Below are positions 35,445-42,947 of a stretch of 64,000 nt of DNA, in pieces (position 1 is the first letter of the stretch; each line of letters starts with the position of its first letter). This stretch comes from Mucilaginibacter lappiensis (lineage in GTDB: Bacteria > Bacteroidota > Bacteroidia > Sphingobacteriales > Sphingobacteriaceae). A model generated the notes under the pieces. The model worked only from the letters and a program-made list of their open reading frames with translations. It searched no databases and was not told the DNA's origin. A program made the position numbers and the translations under genes. The DNA is taken from assembly GCF_900155965.1 (NCBI RefSeq), contig NZ_FTMG01000010.1, positions 124,001 through 188,000 on the forward strand. The letters are read 5' to 3'.

Positions 35445-36109
35445 TACCACCATTTAATACCTGTTTTCAGCACGCGCATCGGGTTGCCTCCAAAAATAGA
35501 GTTTTCGCCGCTCAGTGTTTTGGTTACCATGGAGTTGGCCGCTACTACACTACCCGATGGTATTACCGCTCCTTTTAAAATGGTGCATTTACAACCTACC
35601 CAAACATTATCGCCAATGATGATCTCTTTCGGATGATTAAAAACTTCGCCGGTAGCTTGGTCGGCAATATGATGAAAGTCGGTATCCATCACCAATGATT
35701 CCCATGATATGCCGCTATGATCGCCAATTGTTATCTTTTTAGCAGCAACAATAGCGCACTCGGTGCTCATGTTAAAATCATCGCCAAAAATAAGCTCGGC
35801 ATTTTTAAAAACATTGATTTTGCAGCCGTGCATAATAAATGCCCTTCCGTTAAAAACAACATCTCCGTCTACCTCCCACACAGCTCTTGATCTTTTAAAA
35901 TCGGTAACCCCAATGGATCCATAGCCAATTTGTACCAAAGCAGTTCTGATGGGAGCGTTAATAATTACCCGGCCTTTTGTTTTGTGCAGAAATACATTGC
36001 TTGATATTAATACAGGGAATTTGATGGCGGTTTTAAAAGGGAAATATCTGAAGTTAAAAATAATGCTCTTTAAATTGATTCTGCTCAGGAACTTGAATGC
36101 TTTAATCAT
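35441..36109 (-). CDS. Hexapeptide-repeat acyltransferase, opposite strand
   Basis: 222 residues with left-handed beta-helix strands (ITIGDHSGISWESLV, IIIGDNVWVGCKCTIL, SGSVVAANSMVTKTLSG) and a catalytic His in MDTDFHHIADQ. GNPMRVLKTGIKWWY is the end. It is the only gene of the exopolysaccharide region on the minus strand and converges on the previous acyltransferase with a 4-nt overlap. That orientation suggests separate control or late acquisition. Acceptor unknown. Confidence 0.8.
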   Translation of the reverse strand: MIKAFKFLSRINLKSIIFNFRYFPFKTAIKFPVLISSNVFLHKTKGRVIINAPIRTALVQIGYGSIGVTDFKRSRAVWEVDGDVVFNGRAFIMHGCKINVFKNAELIFGDDFNMSTECAIVAAKKITIGDHSGISWESLVMDTDFHHIADQATGEVFNHPKEIIIGDNVWVGCKCTILKGAVIPSGSVVAANSMVTKTLSGENSIFGGNPMRVLKTGIKWWY

Positions 36110-36155
36110 TGTTTAATTATTATTTAGGAGCGTAATACATATAAGTATAACAAAA

Positions 36156-36188
36156 GTTTATGGAAAAATATAATGTTTTTCCATAAAC
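36156..36188. promoter_or_regulatory. 13-bp perfect palindrome between divergent EPS genes
   Basis: GTTTATGGAAAAA (36156-36168) pairs with TTTTTCCATAAAC (36176-36188) around a 7-nt loop. It lies 47 nt before the minus-strand acyltransferase start and is low in GC, so an operator is more likely than a terminator. Confidence 0.4.
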
Positions 36189-36201
36189 ACCTTCACTTTC
36201 C

Positions 36202-36247
36202 TGTTTATTTTGTTCACTCGATTTTTTAACAACCTGTTTGTTCACAT
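36202..36247 (+). promoter_or_regulatory. Shared upstream motif of the exopolysaccharide operon, site 2
   Basis: TGTTTATTTTGTTCA (36202-36216) and TGTTCACAT (36239-36247) repeat the strings found at 24987 and 25014. The distance between the two parts is 37 nt here and 27 nt there, a difference of one helical turn. The start codon follows at 36379. Confidence 0.5.
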
Positions 36248-36378
36248 AAGTCTTTGGCGAAGCTTTTACCTGTGTTTCTACGTATAATTATACATAGTTC
36301 GATCAGAAGACAATAACCGATGACCAGAGCCCTAAAATATTGATCAATTATTGATAAAAATATTAAATATATATTATT

Positions 36379-37539
36379 ATGCGTATAGCTATCATAGGAA
36401 CCAGGGGTATTCCGAACCATTACGGCGGTTTTGAACAGTGCGCTGAATACTTGGCAACAGGCTTAGTCAAAAAAGGTTATGAGGTAGTTGTTTATAATTC
36501 TCATAACCACCCGTACCAGGAAAAAACCTGGAATTCTGTTGAGATATGCCATTGCTATGACCCGGAGTTCAAACTGGGAACAGCGGGTCAGTTTTTATAC
36601 GATTATAACTGCATAAAAGATTTAAAGAAAAAAAAGTTTGATGTTATTCTTCAATTAGGATATACGAGCAGTTCTGTTTGGGGCTGGCTTTTACCCAGAA
36701 ACACGATAGTTACTACTAATATGGACGGATTGGAGTGGAAGAGATCAAAATACTCCAAACCAGTTCAGGCATTTTTAAGATTTGCCGAAAAATTGGCTGT
36801 ACGCTACAGCGATCATTTGATAGCTGATTCGGTAGAGATACAAAGGTATCTTGAGCATAAATACAATAAAAAATCAACCTATATAGCTTACGGGGCCGAG
36901 ATATTTGATCATCCCGATCCTACGGTGCTTGATGAATTTAAGCTGGAGCCTTACCAGTATGATATGCTGATTGCCCGTATGGAACCCGAAAATAGTATTG
37001 AAACCATTTTGGATGGCGTAATTAAGGCAGATACCAACCGTGAGTTTTTAGTGGTAGGTAGCACCGATAATGATTTTGGTACTTATTTAAGAGCGAAATT
37101 TGCTTATTATCATAATATTAAATTCTGTGGTGGTATTTATAATATGAATAAACTTAATAATTTGAGATATTATTCTAATTTATATTTTCACGGTCATACC
37201 GTTGGAGGTACCAACCCGTCATTGCTAGAGGCTATGGCATCCAGCGCGCTTATCTGCTCAAACGATAATAAATTTAACCGGGCTATTCTGGAAAGTGATG
37301 CCCTGTATTTTACAGATGCCGATGATGTTGTTTTTCACTTGCTCACCGGTAACAAAAGCGAAACCCGTTATATTCAGTTAATGGAGAACAACAAACAAAA
37401 AATAACAGAGCTTTATACCTGCGACAGGATCATAGATCAATATGCAGAACATTTTGAAGCAATCATGGCAGAACGCGGAAAAGCTTATCAACCCAAAACG
37501 GTTAATCCTGAAGTATCATTCCTTTTAGAAAATTTATAG
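36379..37539 (+). CDS. DUF1972-type glycosyltransferase (GT4-like)
   Basis: 386 residues. The N-terminus MRIAIIGTRGIPNHYGGFEQ is the signature of the DUF1972 group, rhamnosyltransferase-like GT-B enzymes. Later come TTNMDGLEWKRSKYSKP, LIARMEPENSIETILDGV, and FHGHTVGGTNPSLLEAMASS, the donor-binding part with its conserved Glu. It starts a second EPS transcription unit with the export lipoprotein gene 4 nt downstream. It may add the first or second sugar of the unit. Confidence 0.88.
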   Translation: MRIAIIGTRGIPNHYGGFEQCAEYLATGLVKKGYEVVVYNSHNHPYQEKTWNSVEICHCYDPEFKLGTAGQFLYDYNCIKDLKKKKFDVILQLGYTSSSVWGWLLPRNTIVTTNMDGLEWKRSKYSKPVQAFLRFAEKLAVRYSDHLIADSVEIQRYLEHKYNKKSTYIAYGAEIFDHPDPTVLDEFKLEPYQYDMLIARMEPENSIETILDGVIKADTNREFLVVGSTDNDFGTYLRAKFAYYHNIKFCGGIYNMNKLNNLRYYSNLYFHGHTVGGTNPSLLEAMASSALICSNDNKFNRAILESDALYFTDADDVVFHLLTGNKSETRYIQLMENNKQKITELYTCDRIIDQYAEHFEAIMAERGKAYQPKTVNPEVSFLLENL

Positions 37540-37543
37540 ATCA

Positions 37544-38350
37544 ATGCGAATTATTAGATTAATAAGCTATTTACCGTTACTTTTTGCGGTAAGCGCTCTT
37601 ACTATGCTTTTAGGTTCATGTTCATACAAACAAAACCAGGCCTATTTTGAACAGAATTCCAAAGCTCAGGCCCCCCCTGTAAAAATGGACGATTATAAAA
37701 TATCTGACTATAAAATTAAGGCGGGAGATATTTTACGGATCCGGAATTTGCAGAGTATTAAGCTTATTACCGATGAAGCCAGCGCTGCCAGTAGTACAGA
37801 TCAGGCATCATCAGGAGGAGGTTCGCAGGCACTGGATTACCAGGTTGAAAGCGATGGTACTATTGCCTTACCTGTAATTGGAAGGGTACAGGTAGCTGGT
37901 TTATCAAAGTTGGAAACATCAAATAAGTTGGATGACCTGTACCGGAAAAATGTACTTAAAAACCCCATCATGGAGGTAAAAGTAATTAGTTTAAAGGCTA
38001 CATTGGTAGGGGAGGTAAAAAGACCGGGCAACTACCCCTTGCTTAAAGATGGAACTACCCTGATGGAAATATTGGGCGAAGCAGGTGGCCTTACCGAAAA
38101 AGGTAACGAAAAAAAGGTGAGGATAGTGAGGGGCGGAGGACTGCAGAGTAAACAGATTATTGATGTTGATCTGGATGATGTGGCCTCGTTAACAAACCCC
38201 GAAACCATTGTTCAGAACCAGGATATTATTTATGTGGAACAAAACAGGCGCGCTATACGTAATGATAAGTTACAGAACATTACCACCATTGCCCAACCGG
38301 CATTGCTTTTATTGAATACGGCTTTAATTATTCTTACACTTCGAAAATAA
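37544..38350 (+). CDS. Wza-type polysaccharide export lipoprotein
   Basis: 268 residues with a lipoprotein signal (Cys26 in LLGSCSYK). A polysaccharide export (PES) domain (YKIKAGDILRIRNLQSI ... YQVESDGTIALPVIGRV) and one SLBB domain (ATLVGEVKRPGNYPL) follow. A final hydrophobic stretch (LLLLNTALIILTL) anchors it at the C-terminus. It forms the outer-membrane channel fed by the Wzz/kinase protein, which in many loci is adjacent; here they are 10 kb apart at opposite ends. A strong terminator follows. Confidence 0.9.
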   Translation: MRIIRLISYLPLLFAVSALTMLLGSCSYKQNQAYFEQNSKAQAPPVKMDDYKISDYKIKAGDILRIRNLQSIKLITDEASAASSTDQASSGGGSQALDYQVESDGTIALPVIGRVQVAGLSKLETSNKLDDLYRKNVLKNPIMEVKVISLKATLVGEVKRPGNYPLLKDGTTLMEILGEAGGLTEKGNEKKVRIVRGGGLQSKQIIDVDLDDVASLTNPETIVQNQDIIYVEQNRRAIRNDKLQNITTIAQPALLLLNTALIILTLRK

Positions 38351-38401
38351 GTTAGCCCTACATCTGAAACCTGATTACTATTTGCACTACTTACAAAACA
38401 T

Positions 38402-38437
38402 GATCCCCGGACATCATCTGCCCGGGGATCTTTTTTT
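38402..38437 (+). terminator. Rho-independent terminator after the Wza-type gene
   Basis: GATCCCCGG (38402-38410) pairs with CCGGGGATC (38422-38430), followed by seven T. It closes the second EPS unit and lies between convergent genes. Confidence 0.85.
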
Positions 38438-38467
38438 GAATAGTTGTCTGCCGGCTGGATCTATGGT

Positions 38468-39697
38468 TTAGGCAAATTTTTTCTTTTTTACTTCAAGGTT
38501 GGGTAAAAAGGCAGTAAGTATACCAATGAGAGGCAGAAAAGCACATATATGAAATACGTAAGTAATGCTGGTGTTATCGGCCAGTTTGCCCAATATGGCC
38601 GATCCTAAGCCGCCCATGCCAAAGGCAAAGCCAAAAAATAAACCGGCTATCATACCCACTTTTCCCGGCATCAGTTCCTGCGCATATACCAGGATAGCCG
38701 AAAAAGCAGAGGAGATAATAACACCAATAAATATGGACAGTACGCTTGTCCAGAATAAATTGGCATAAGGCAGCAGCATGGTAAATGGCGCCACGCCGAG
38801 TATCGATATCCAGATGATGTATTTACGACCGAAACGATCACCCAATGGACCCCCCAAAAGTGTGCCTGCCGCAACCGCTGCCAGGAATATAAATAAATGA
38901 AGCTGCGAGCTTTGTACGCTTAGATGGAATTTATCCATCAGAAAAAATGTGTAATAACTGGTTATACTGGCCAGGTAAAAGTATTTCGAAAAAATAAGTA
39001 CAATAAGGATAGCCAGTGAAAAGCCTACGCGTCTGGGTGATAGCTTATGGTGGGTTACAACAGCATGGGCCGTTTTAGTTTTAGGCAGGGCAAAAGCTTT
39101 ATACCAGTTACCTATATAAATTAAAATAATGATAGCTAGTAAGGCCGCTAACGAAAACCACATCACACTACTTTGGCCAAAAGGTACTACAATTAAGGCA
39201 GCCAGTAATGGCCCAAGTGCACTGCCGGCATTACCACCTAATTGAAATATTGATTGTGCCAATCCCCGTTTTCCGCCCGAAGCCATATGTGCCACCCTTG
39301 ATGATTCCGGATGAAATATGGACGAGCCAACGCCGATGAGGGCCACGGCCAGCAGTATGGAGTAAAAACCATGGGCATATGCCAGGCATGCCAGTCCCGT
39401 TAAGGTAAAACCCATACCTACAGGTAATGAATAGGGTTGGGGCCTTTTATCGGTATACATCCCCACAAAAGGCTGCAGCAAAGAGGCGGATAATTGGTAA
39501 GTTAGGGTTACCAACCCAATGTCGCTGAAGCTTAGATTATAGCTGGTTTTAATAAGCGGATAGATGGATGGAATAACCGATTGCAGCATATCATTCAACA
39601 AGTGCGACAGGCTAATGGTGAAAAGGATAGAATAAACTGTTTTTTCGGCTATGGTTTTAGTTTGTTCCAATGGTTCGACTAATGTTTTATTCGTCAT
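38468..39697 (-). CDS. MFS transporter, fosmidomycin-resistance (Fsr)-like
   Basis: 409 residues, 12 hydrophobic helices. SLSHLLNDMLQSVIPSIYPLI in helix 1 and IGVGSSIFHPESSRVAH in the helix 4 region are typical of Fsr-type MFS exporters, and QSIFQLGGNAGSALGPLLAA follows. It would export a small toxic compound or metabolite. It is 26 nt downstream of the FadR-type regulator and carries its own copy of that gene's palindrome directly before the ATG, so the regulator probably controls it. Confidence 0.85.
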   Translation of the reverse strand: MTNKTLVEPLEQTKTIAEKTVYSILFTISLSHLLNDMLQSVIPSIYPLIKTSYNLSFSDIGLVTLTYQLSASLLQPFVGMYTDKRPQPYSLPVGMGFTLTGLACLAYAHGFYSILLAVALIGVGSSIFHPESSRVAHMASGGKRGLAQSIFQLGGNAGSALGPLLAALIVVPFGQSSVMWFSLAALLAIIILIYIGNWYKAFALPKTKTAHAVVTHHKLSPRRVGFSLAILIVLIFSKYFYLASITSYYTFFLMDKFHLSVQSSQLHLFIFLAAVAAGTLLGGPLGDRFGRKYIIWISILGVAPFTMLLPYANLFWTSVLSIFIGVIISSAFSAILVYAQELMPGKVGMIAGLFFGFAFGMGGLGSAILGKLADNTSITYVFHICAFLPLIGILTAFLPNLEVKKKKFA

Positions 39698-39710
39698 ATC
39701 ATCTGATGAT
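39698..39710 (-). promoter_or_regulatory. Palindrome ATCATCTGATGAT directly before the MFS start
   Basis: A 13-bp perfect palindrome abuts the ATG at 39697. The surrounding CATATCATCTGATGA is repeated before the regulator gene at 40375. Probable binding site of the FadR-type regulator encoded next to it. Confidence 0.6.
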
Positions 39711-39723
39711 TAAGGGTAAAAAA

Positions 39724-40377
39724 TTATCGTTGTATTATTTGTGTAATGCAGTCCCAGGCTTTCTTCTCGTCACGGTTTTTAATGCTTTCATAAAGCTCCG
39801 CATGTAGTGTATCCTGAAATATGGTAACATCTGGGTATATTTTCAGAAACCAGCTTTTAAGTTGGATGGAAAATGATTGGTACAAGTCGGTCAGGATAGG
39901 GTTACCGGCCGCTTCTGCAATACTCATGTGAAATTCGATATCGGCTTCTATACATTCTTCCATCGAGCCTCCAAATGCCATAGCTGTTCGTTTATCCAGC
40001 TTGGCTTTTATTTTTTTAAGGTCCGCTTCCGTACGGTTGGCAGCTGCTTTTTCGGCTATTTTCATTTCGAGCAACTGGCGTACCTCGTCCAGATCGTGGG
40101 CTTCGGCACGCTTTAAACGCTGATGAAAAGGCTCGTTGATACCAGCTGGTGCTTCAATAAAAGTACCCACGCCCTGTTGTACCCGTAATAACCCAGAGTT
40201 AGCCAGGATGCGGATAGCCTCACGCACAGACGACCGCCCCACGCCAAACTGTTTCATCAGTTCGGGCTCGGTGGGCAATTGTTCGCCGGTTTTGTATTTA
40301 CCATCGGCAATAGCTTTCCGCAACTGTTCGGCAACCTCTTCGGCAAGTGATCTTTTATGGATAACGTTCATCATCAT
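39724..40377 (-). CDS. FadR-subfamily GntR transcriptional regulator
   Basis: 217 residues. An N-terminal winged helix-turn-helix (LPTEPELMKQFGVGRSSVREAIRILANSGLL, split by the turn near residue 50) precedes a helical FCD ligand-binding domain with metal-ligand-like positions around IEFHMSIAEAAGNP. Such repressors leave DNA when an organic acid or sugar acid binds. The start lies in three consecutive ATGs, the first at 40377, directly after a palindrome. Autoregulation and control of the adjacent MFS gene are likely. Confidence 0.87.
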   Translation of the reverse strand: MMMNVIHKRSLAEEVAEQLRKAIADGKYKTGEQLPTEPELMKQFGVGRSSVREAIRILANSGLLRVQQGVGTFIEAPAGINEPFHQRLKRAEAHDLDEVRQLLEMKIAEKAAANRTEADLKKIKAKLDKRTAMAFGGSMEECIEADIEFHMSIAEAAGNPILTDLYQSFSIQLKSWFLKIYPDVTIFQDTLHAELYESIKNRDEKKAWDCITQIIQR

Positions 40378-40390
40378 ATCATCTGATGAC
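40378..40390 (-). promoter_or_regulatory. Palindrome ATCATCTGATGAC directly before the regulator start
   Basis: This matches 39698-39710 at 12 of 13 positions, with the same flanks and the same position relative to the ATG. Likely autoregulatory operator. Confidence 0.6.
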
Positions 40391-40561
40391 TAAGGTATGG
40401 GCTTTCTTTTGAAAAACAAAATTTAATTAAAAAATGATAAATCGTATGTACGGTCAATACTTTTTTTAATGTGCAATATTTATAAATTTATAAGCTGATA
40501 AAATCCTATTTTCACGGCTCAAAAGTAAAAACACGTAAAGCATAAGATATTAATCAATAAG

Positions 40562-41371
40562 ATGAAGAAAGTAATTTTAGTAACCGGAGCATCATCTGGT
40601 TTGGGCCTGGCTACTGCCAGCGCGCTATCGGCGCAGGGGCATACAGTTTACGGCACCAGCCGCAATCTGAAACGCATCAGCAATGTATCGTTTACTCCCC
40701 TGGAGATGGATGTTACTAATGATGCCTCGGTAAACACAGCCATTGCTACTATCATTAAAGCCGAAGGCCGTATTGATGTGGTAGTGAATAATGCCGGTAA
40801 CGGTATTGCTGCGCCTTTGTATGCTGTGCAGGTTGATGATGCAAAAAAGCAGTTCGAGGTGAACTTTTTTGGTGTAGTACGTGTAAATAGCGCTGTGTTA
40901 CCCGGCATGATCGAGAAAAAACAAGGCCTGGTGATCAACATTAGTTCACTGGCCGGTTTGTTTGGTTTACCTTATCAGGGTTTATATAGTGCATCAAAAT
41001 TTGCTGTTGAAGGTTACTCGCAAAGCTTACGCATGGAGCTGCAAAATACAGGTGTTAAAGTTGCCGTGGTAAACCCGGGCGACTTTAAAACCGACTTTAC
41101 AGGCAGTCGTGAAAAGGTAACTTTTACGCTGTCGAACGAACAGCTGAAAAAAGAATTTGAGGCTGCCGTAGCCAGTATGGAAAAAGACGAAAGCATTGGC
41201 GGCGAAGCCAGCAAAGTAGCTGATCAGGTTTGCAAAATCGTGGCTAAATCAAAACCAGCACACAACTACCTGGTAGGAGCATTGGGGCAAACTATTGTGC
41301 CTACACTTAAATCCATCCTACCGGGCTCTATATTCGTAAAACTGATGAATGATCATTACGGGATAAAATAA
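40562..41371 (+). CDS. SDR family oxidoreductase
   Basis: 269 residues. TGASSGLG (cofactor glycine motif), VNNAGNG, and YSASKFAVEGYSQ with catalytic Tyr/Lys make it a classical SDR. The later NPGDFKTDFT segment is typical of oxidoreductases named after retinol or carbonyl reduction. The gene is monocistronic or pairs with the transporter downstream, from which it is separated by a hairpin repeat. Substrate unknown. Confidence 0.85.
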   Translation: MKKVILVTGASSGLGLATASALSAQGHTVYGTSRNLKRISNVSFTPLEMDVTNDASVNTAIATIIKAEGRIDVVVNNAGNGIAAPLYAVQVDDAKKQFEVNFFGVVRVNSAVLPGMIEKKQGLVINISSLAGLFGLPYQGLYSASKFAVEGYSQSLRMELQNTGVKVAVVNPGDFKTDFTGSREKVTFTLSNEQLKKEFEAAVASMEKDESIGGEASKVADQVCKIVAKSKPAHNYLVGALGQTIVPTLKSILPGSIFVKLMNDHYGIK

Positions 41372-41374
41372 TTT

Positions 41375-41459
41375 AGTGAGCAGTGAGTGGTGAGTAGTGA
41401 ATGGTTAGAACCTGTATCTTCATTCACTACTCACCACTCACTGCTCACCACTCACCACT
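41375..41459. repeat. Word-built hairpin (GTGAGTAGTGAG family), second copy
   Basis: Arms 41375-41403 and 41421-41449 match at 28 of 29 positions, made of GTGAGTGGTGAG-like words, with more words out to 41459. The right end stops 2 nt before the Atg22-like start codon. Relative of 9099-9180. Confidence 0.75.
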
Positions 41460-41461
41460 TC

Positions 41462-42781
41462 ATGGAAGCAGTTAAAAACAACAAGAAAACCATCTGGGCC
41501 TGGGCCATGTTTGATTGGGCCAACCAGGCTTACAATATGGTAATTTTATCAACCATATTCCCGGCTTACTATGTAGCCATTACCCAGGATAAAAATCCGG
41601 GCGCTATGGTTACCTTTTTTGGTCACCGGTATATCAACACGGTGCTGTCTACCTATGTATTAGGCTTGTCGTATCTTATTATAGTAGTTATTCTGCCCAT
41701 ACTGACCTCCATTGCCGATTATAAGGGCCATAAAAAGTTATACATGCAGCTGTTTACCTGGATGGGAAGCCTGTCATGTGCCGCCATGTTCTTTTTCACC
41801 ATGAACACTTTTACGTTCAGTATGGTTTGCTATGGTTTGGCGTCGATAGGTTATTGCGGTGGTTTTGTATTCTATAATTCCTATCTGCCGCAAATAGCAA
41901 CGCTCGATCAACAGGATGCCGTGAGTGCAAAAGGGTTTATTTATGGTTTTGCCGGCAGTATTGTGGTGCAGGTGCTTTGCTTTGTGTTTGTATTATCGCC
42001 CAAAACATTTGGTATTACTGATGACGTTGCAGCGCGTTTATCATTCCTCATTGTAGGTATCTGGTGGATAGGTTTTTCGTTCATTGCTTTTTATATGCTG
42101 CCCAAAGGACAAGCCAACGCGGGTTCGCATGAGTATAATGTATTTACCGGCGGATTTAGGGAACTGGCCAAGGTTTGGAAAAAAGTAAAACAGCTGCCTT
42201 TATTGAAGCGGTTTCTGCCTGCCTTTTTCTTTTATTCAGTAGGAGTACAAACCATTTTGCTGGTGGCCGCCAATTTTGGAGCTAAAGAACTAAAAATGCC
42301 AGAGGAAGACCTGATCATCATTATTTTGCTGATACAGATAGTGGCTATCATCGGCGCTGCTATAACCGCGAAAATGTCGGCTAAATATGGCAATACCAAG
42401 GTGCTGGCAGGTATAGTAGGCATTTGGTGTTTGATATGTGGTAGTGTTTATTTTGTGGCCAATGCTCATCAGTTTTATGCCGCCGCTGTGGTAGTAGGAC
42501 TGGTTATGGGTGGTGTACAATCTTTATCACGATCAACTTTTTCTAAATATATCCCGGCAAATATCCCGGATACAGCTTCCTATTTCAGCTTTTATGATGT
42601 TACCGAAAAGCTATCTATTGTAGTAGGCTTGTTTTCGTTTGGCTTTGTAGAGTCTCTCACCCATGAGATGCGCGACTCCGCCTTAATGCTCGACTGCTTT
42701 TTTGCTATGGGGCTGATACTGTTATTATCGTTAATTGTAACGGAGGCAAGAGTTAGGTCGACAGAATCTTTAGCGGCGTAG
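41462..42781 (+). CDS. MFS transporter, UMF1/Atg22-like
   Basis: 439 residues from ATG 41462. WAWAMFDWANQAYNMVI at the N-terminus is the mark of the Atg22 (UMF1) branch of MFS, normally linked to amino-acid efflux. About 12 helices follow. The open frame begins 25 codons earlier but those encode THHSLLTTHH-like peptide from the hairpin repeat, so the internal ATG is right. The hairpin probably covers the ribosome-binding region. The stop is followed by a terminator made of another repeat. Confidence 0.85.
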   Translation: MEAVKNNKKTIWAWAMFDWANQAYNMVILSTIFPAYYVAITQDKNPGAMVTFFGHRYINTVLSTYVLGLSYLIIVVILPILTSIADYKGHKKLYMQLFTWMGSLSCAAMFFFTMNTFTFSMVCYGLASIGYCGGFVFYNSYLPQIATLDQQDAVSAKGFIYGFAGSIVVQVLCFVFVLSPKTFGITDDVAARLSFLIVGIWWIGFSFIAFYMLPKGQANAGSHEYNVFTGGFRELAKVWKKVKQLPLLKRFLPAFFFYSVGVQTILLVAANFGAKELKMPEEDLIIIILLIQIVAIIGAAITAKMSAKYGNTKVLAGIVGIWCLICGSVYFVANAHQFYAAAVVVGLVMGGVQSLSRSTFSKYIPANIPDTASYFSFYDVTEKLSIVVGLFSFGFVESLTHEMRDSALMLDCFFAMGLILLLSLIVTEARVRSTESLAA

Positions 42782-42793
42782 TTGCATTCCCGA

Positions 42794-42862
42794 AGACGCA
42801 TGTGACGCGTCTCTACAAAAAAGATAAAATATGTAGAGACGCATCACATGCGTCTTTTTTTG
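42794..42862 (+). terminator. Repeat-derived terminator (AGACGCATGTGACGCG family)
   Basis: Arms 42794-42816 and 42833-42855 match at 22 of 23 positions and are followed by a run of T. It is placed to stop transcription of the transporter gene. A related hairpin is at 55983-56045. Confidence 0.7.
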
Positions 42863-42919
42863 TAATTGCTCTTTTTTATAATTACACATTGAAAAGACAC
42901 ATCATCCCTCAAAACTAAG

Positions 42920-42927
42920 TACATTTG
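42920..42927 (+). promoter_or_regulatory. Possible -7 element of hscA
   Basis: TACATTTG fits TAnnTTTG, 21 nt before the ATG at 42948. The nearest upstream TTG lies 28 nt away, further than usual, so the promoter is only suggested. Confidence 0.35.
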
Positions 42928-42947
42928 CGGCTTGTTAATTGACTACC

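Noticed and set aside
41387..41461. N-terminal extension of the Atg22-like frame (THHSLLTTHH-like)
   Set aside because: Encoded by the hairpin repeat; homologous start is MEAVKNNK at 41462.
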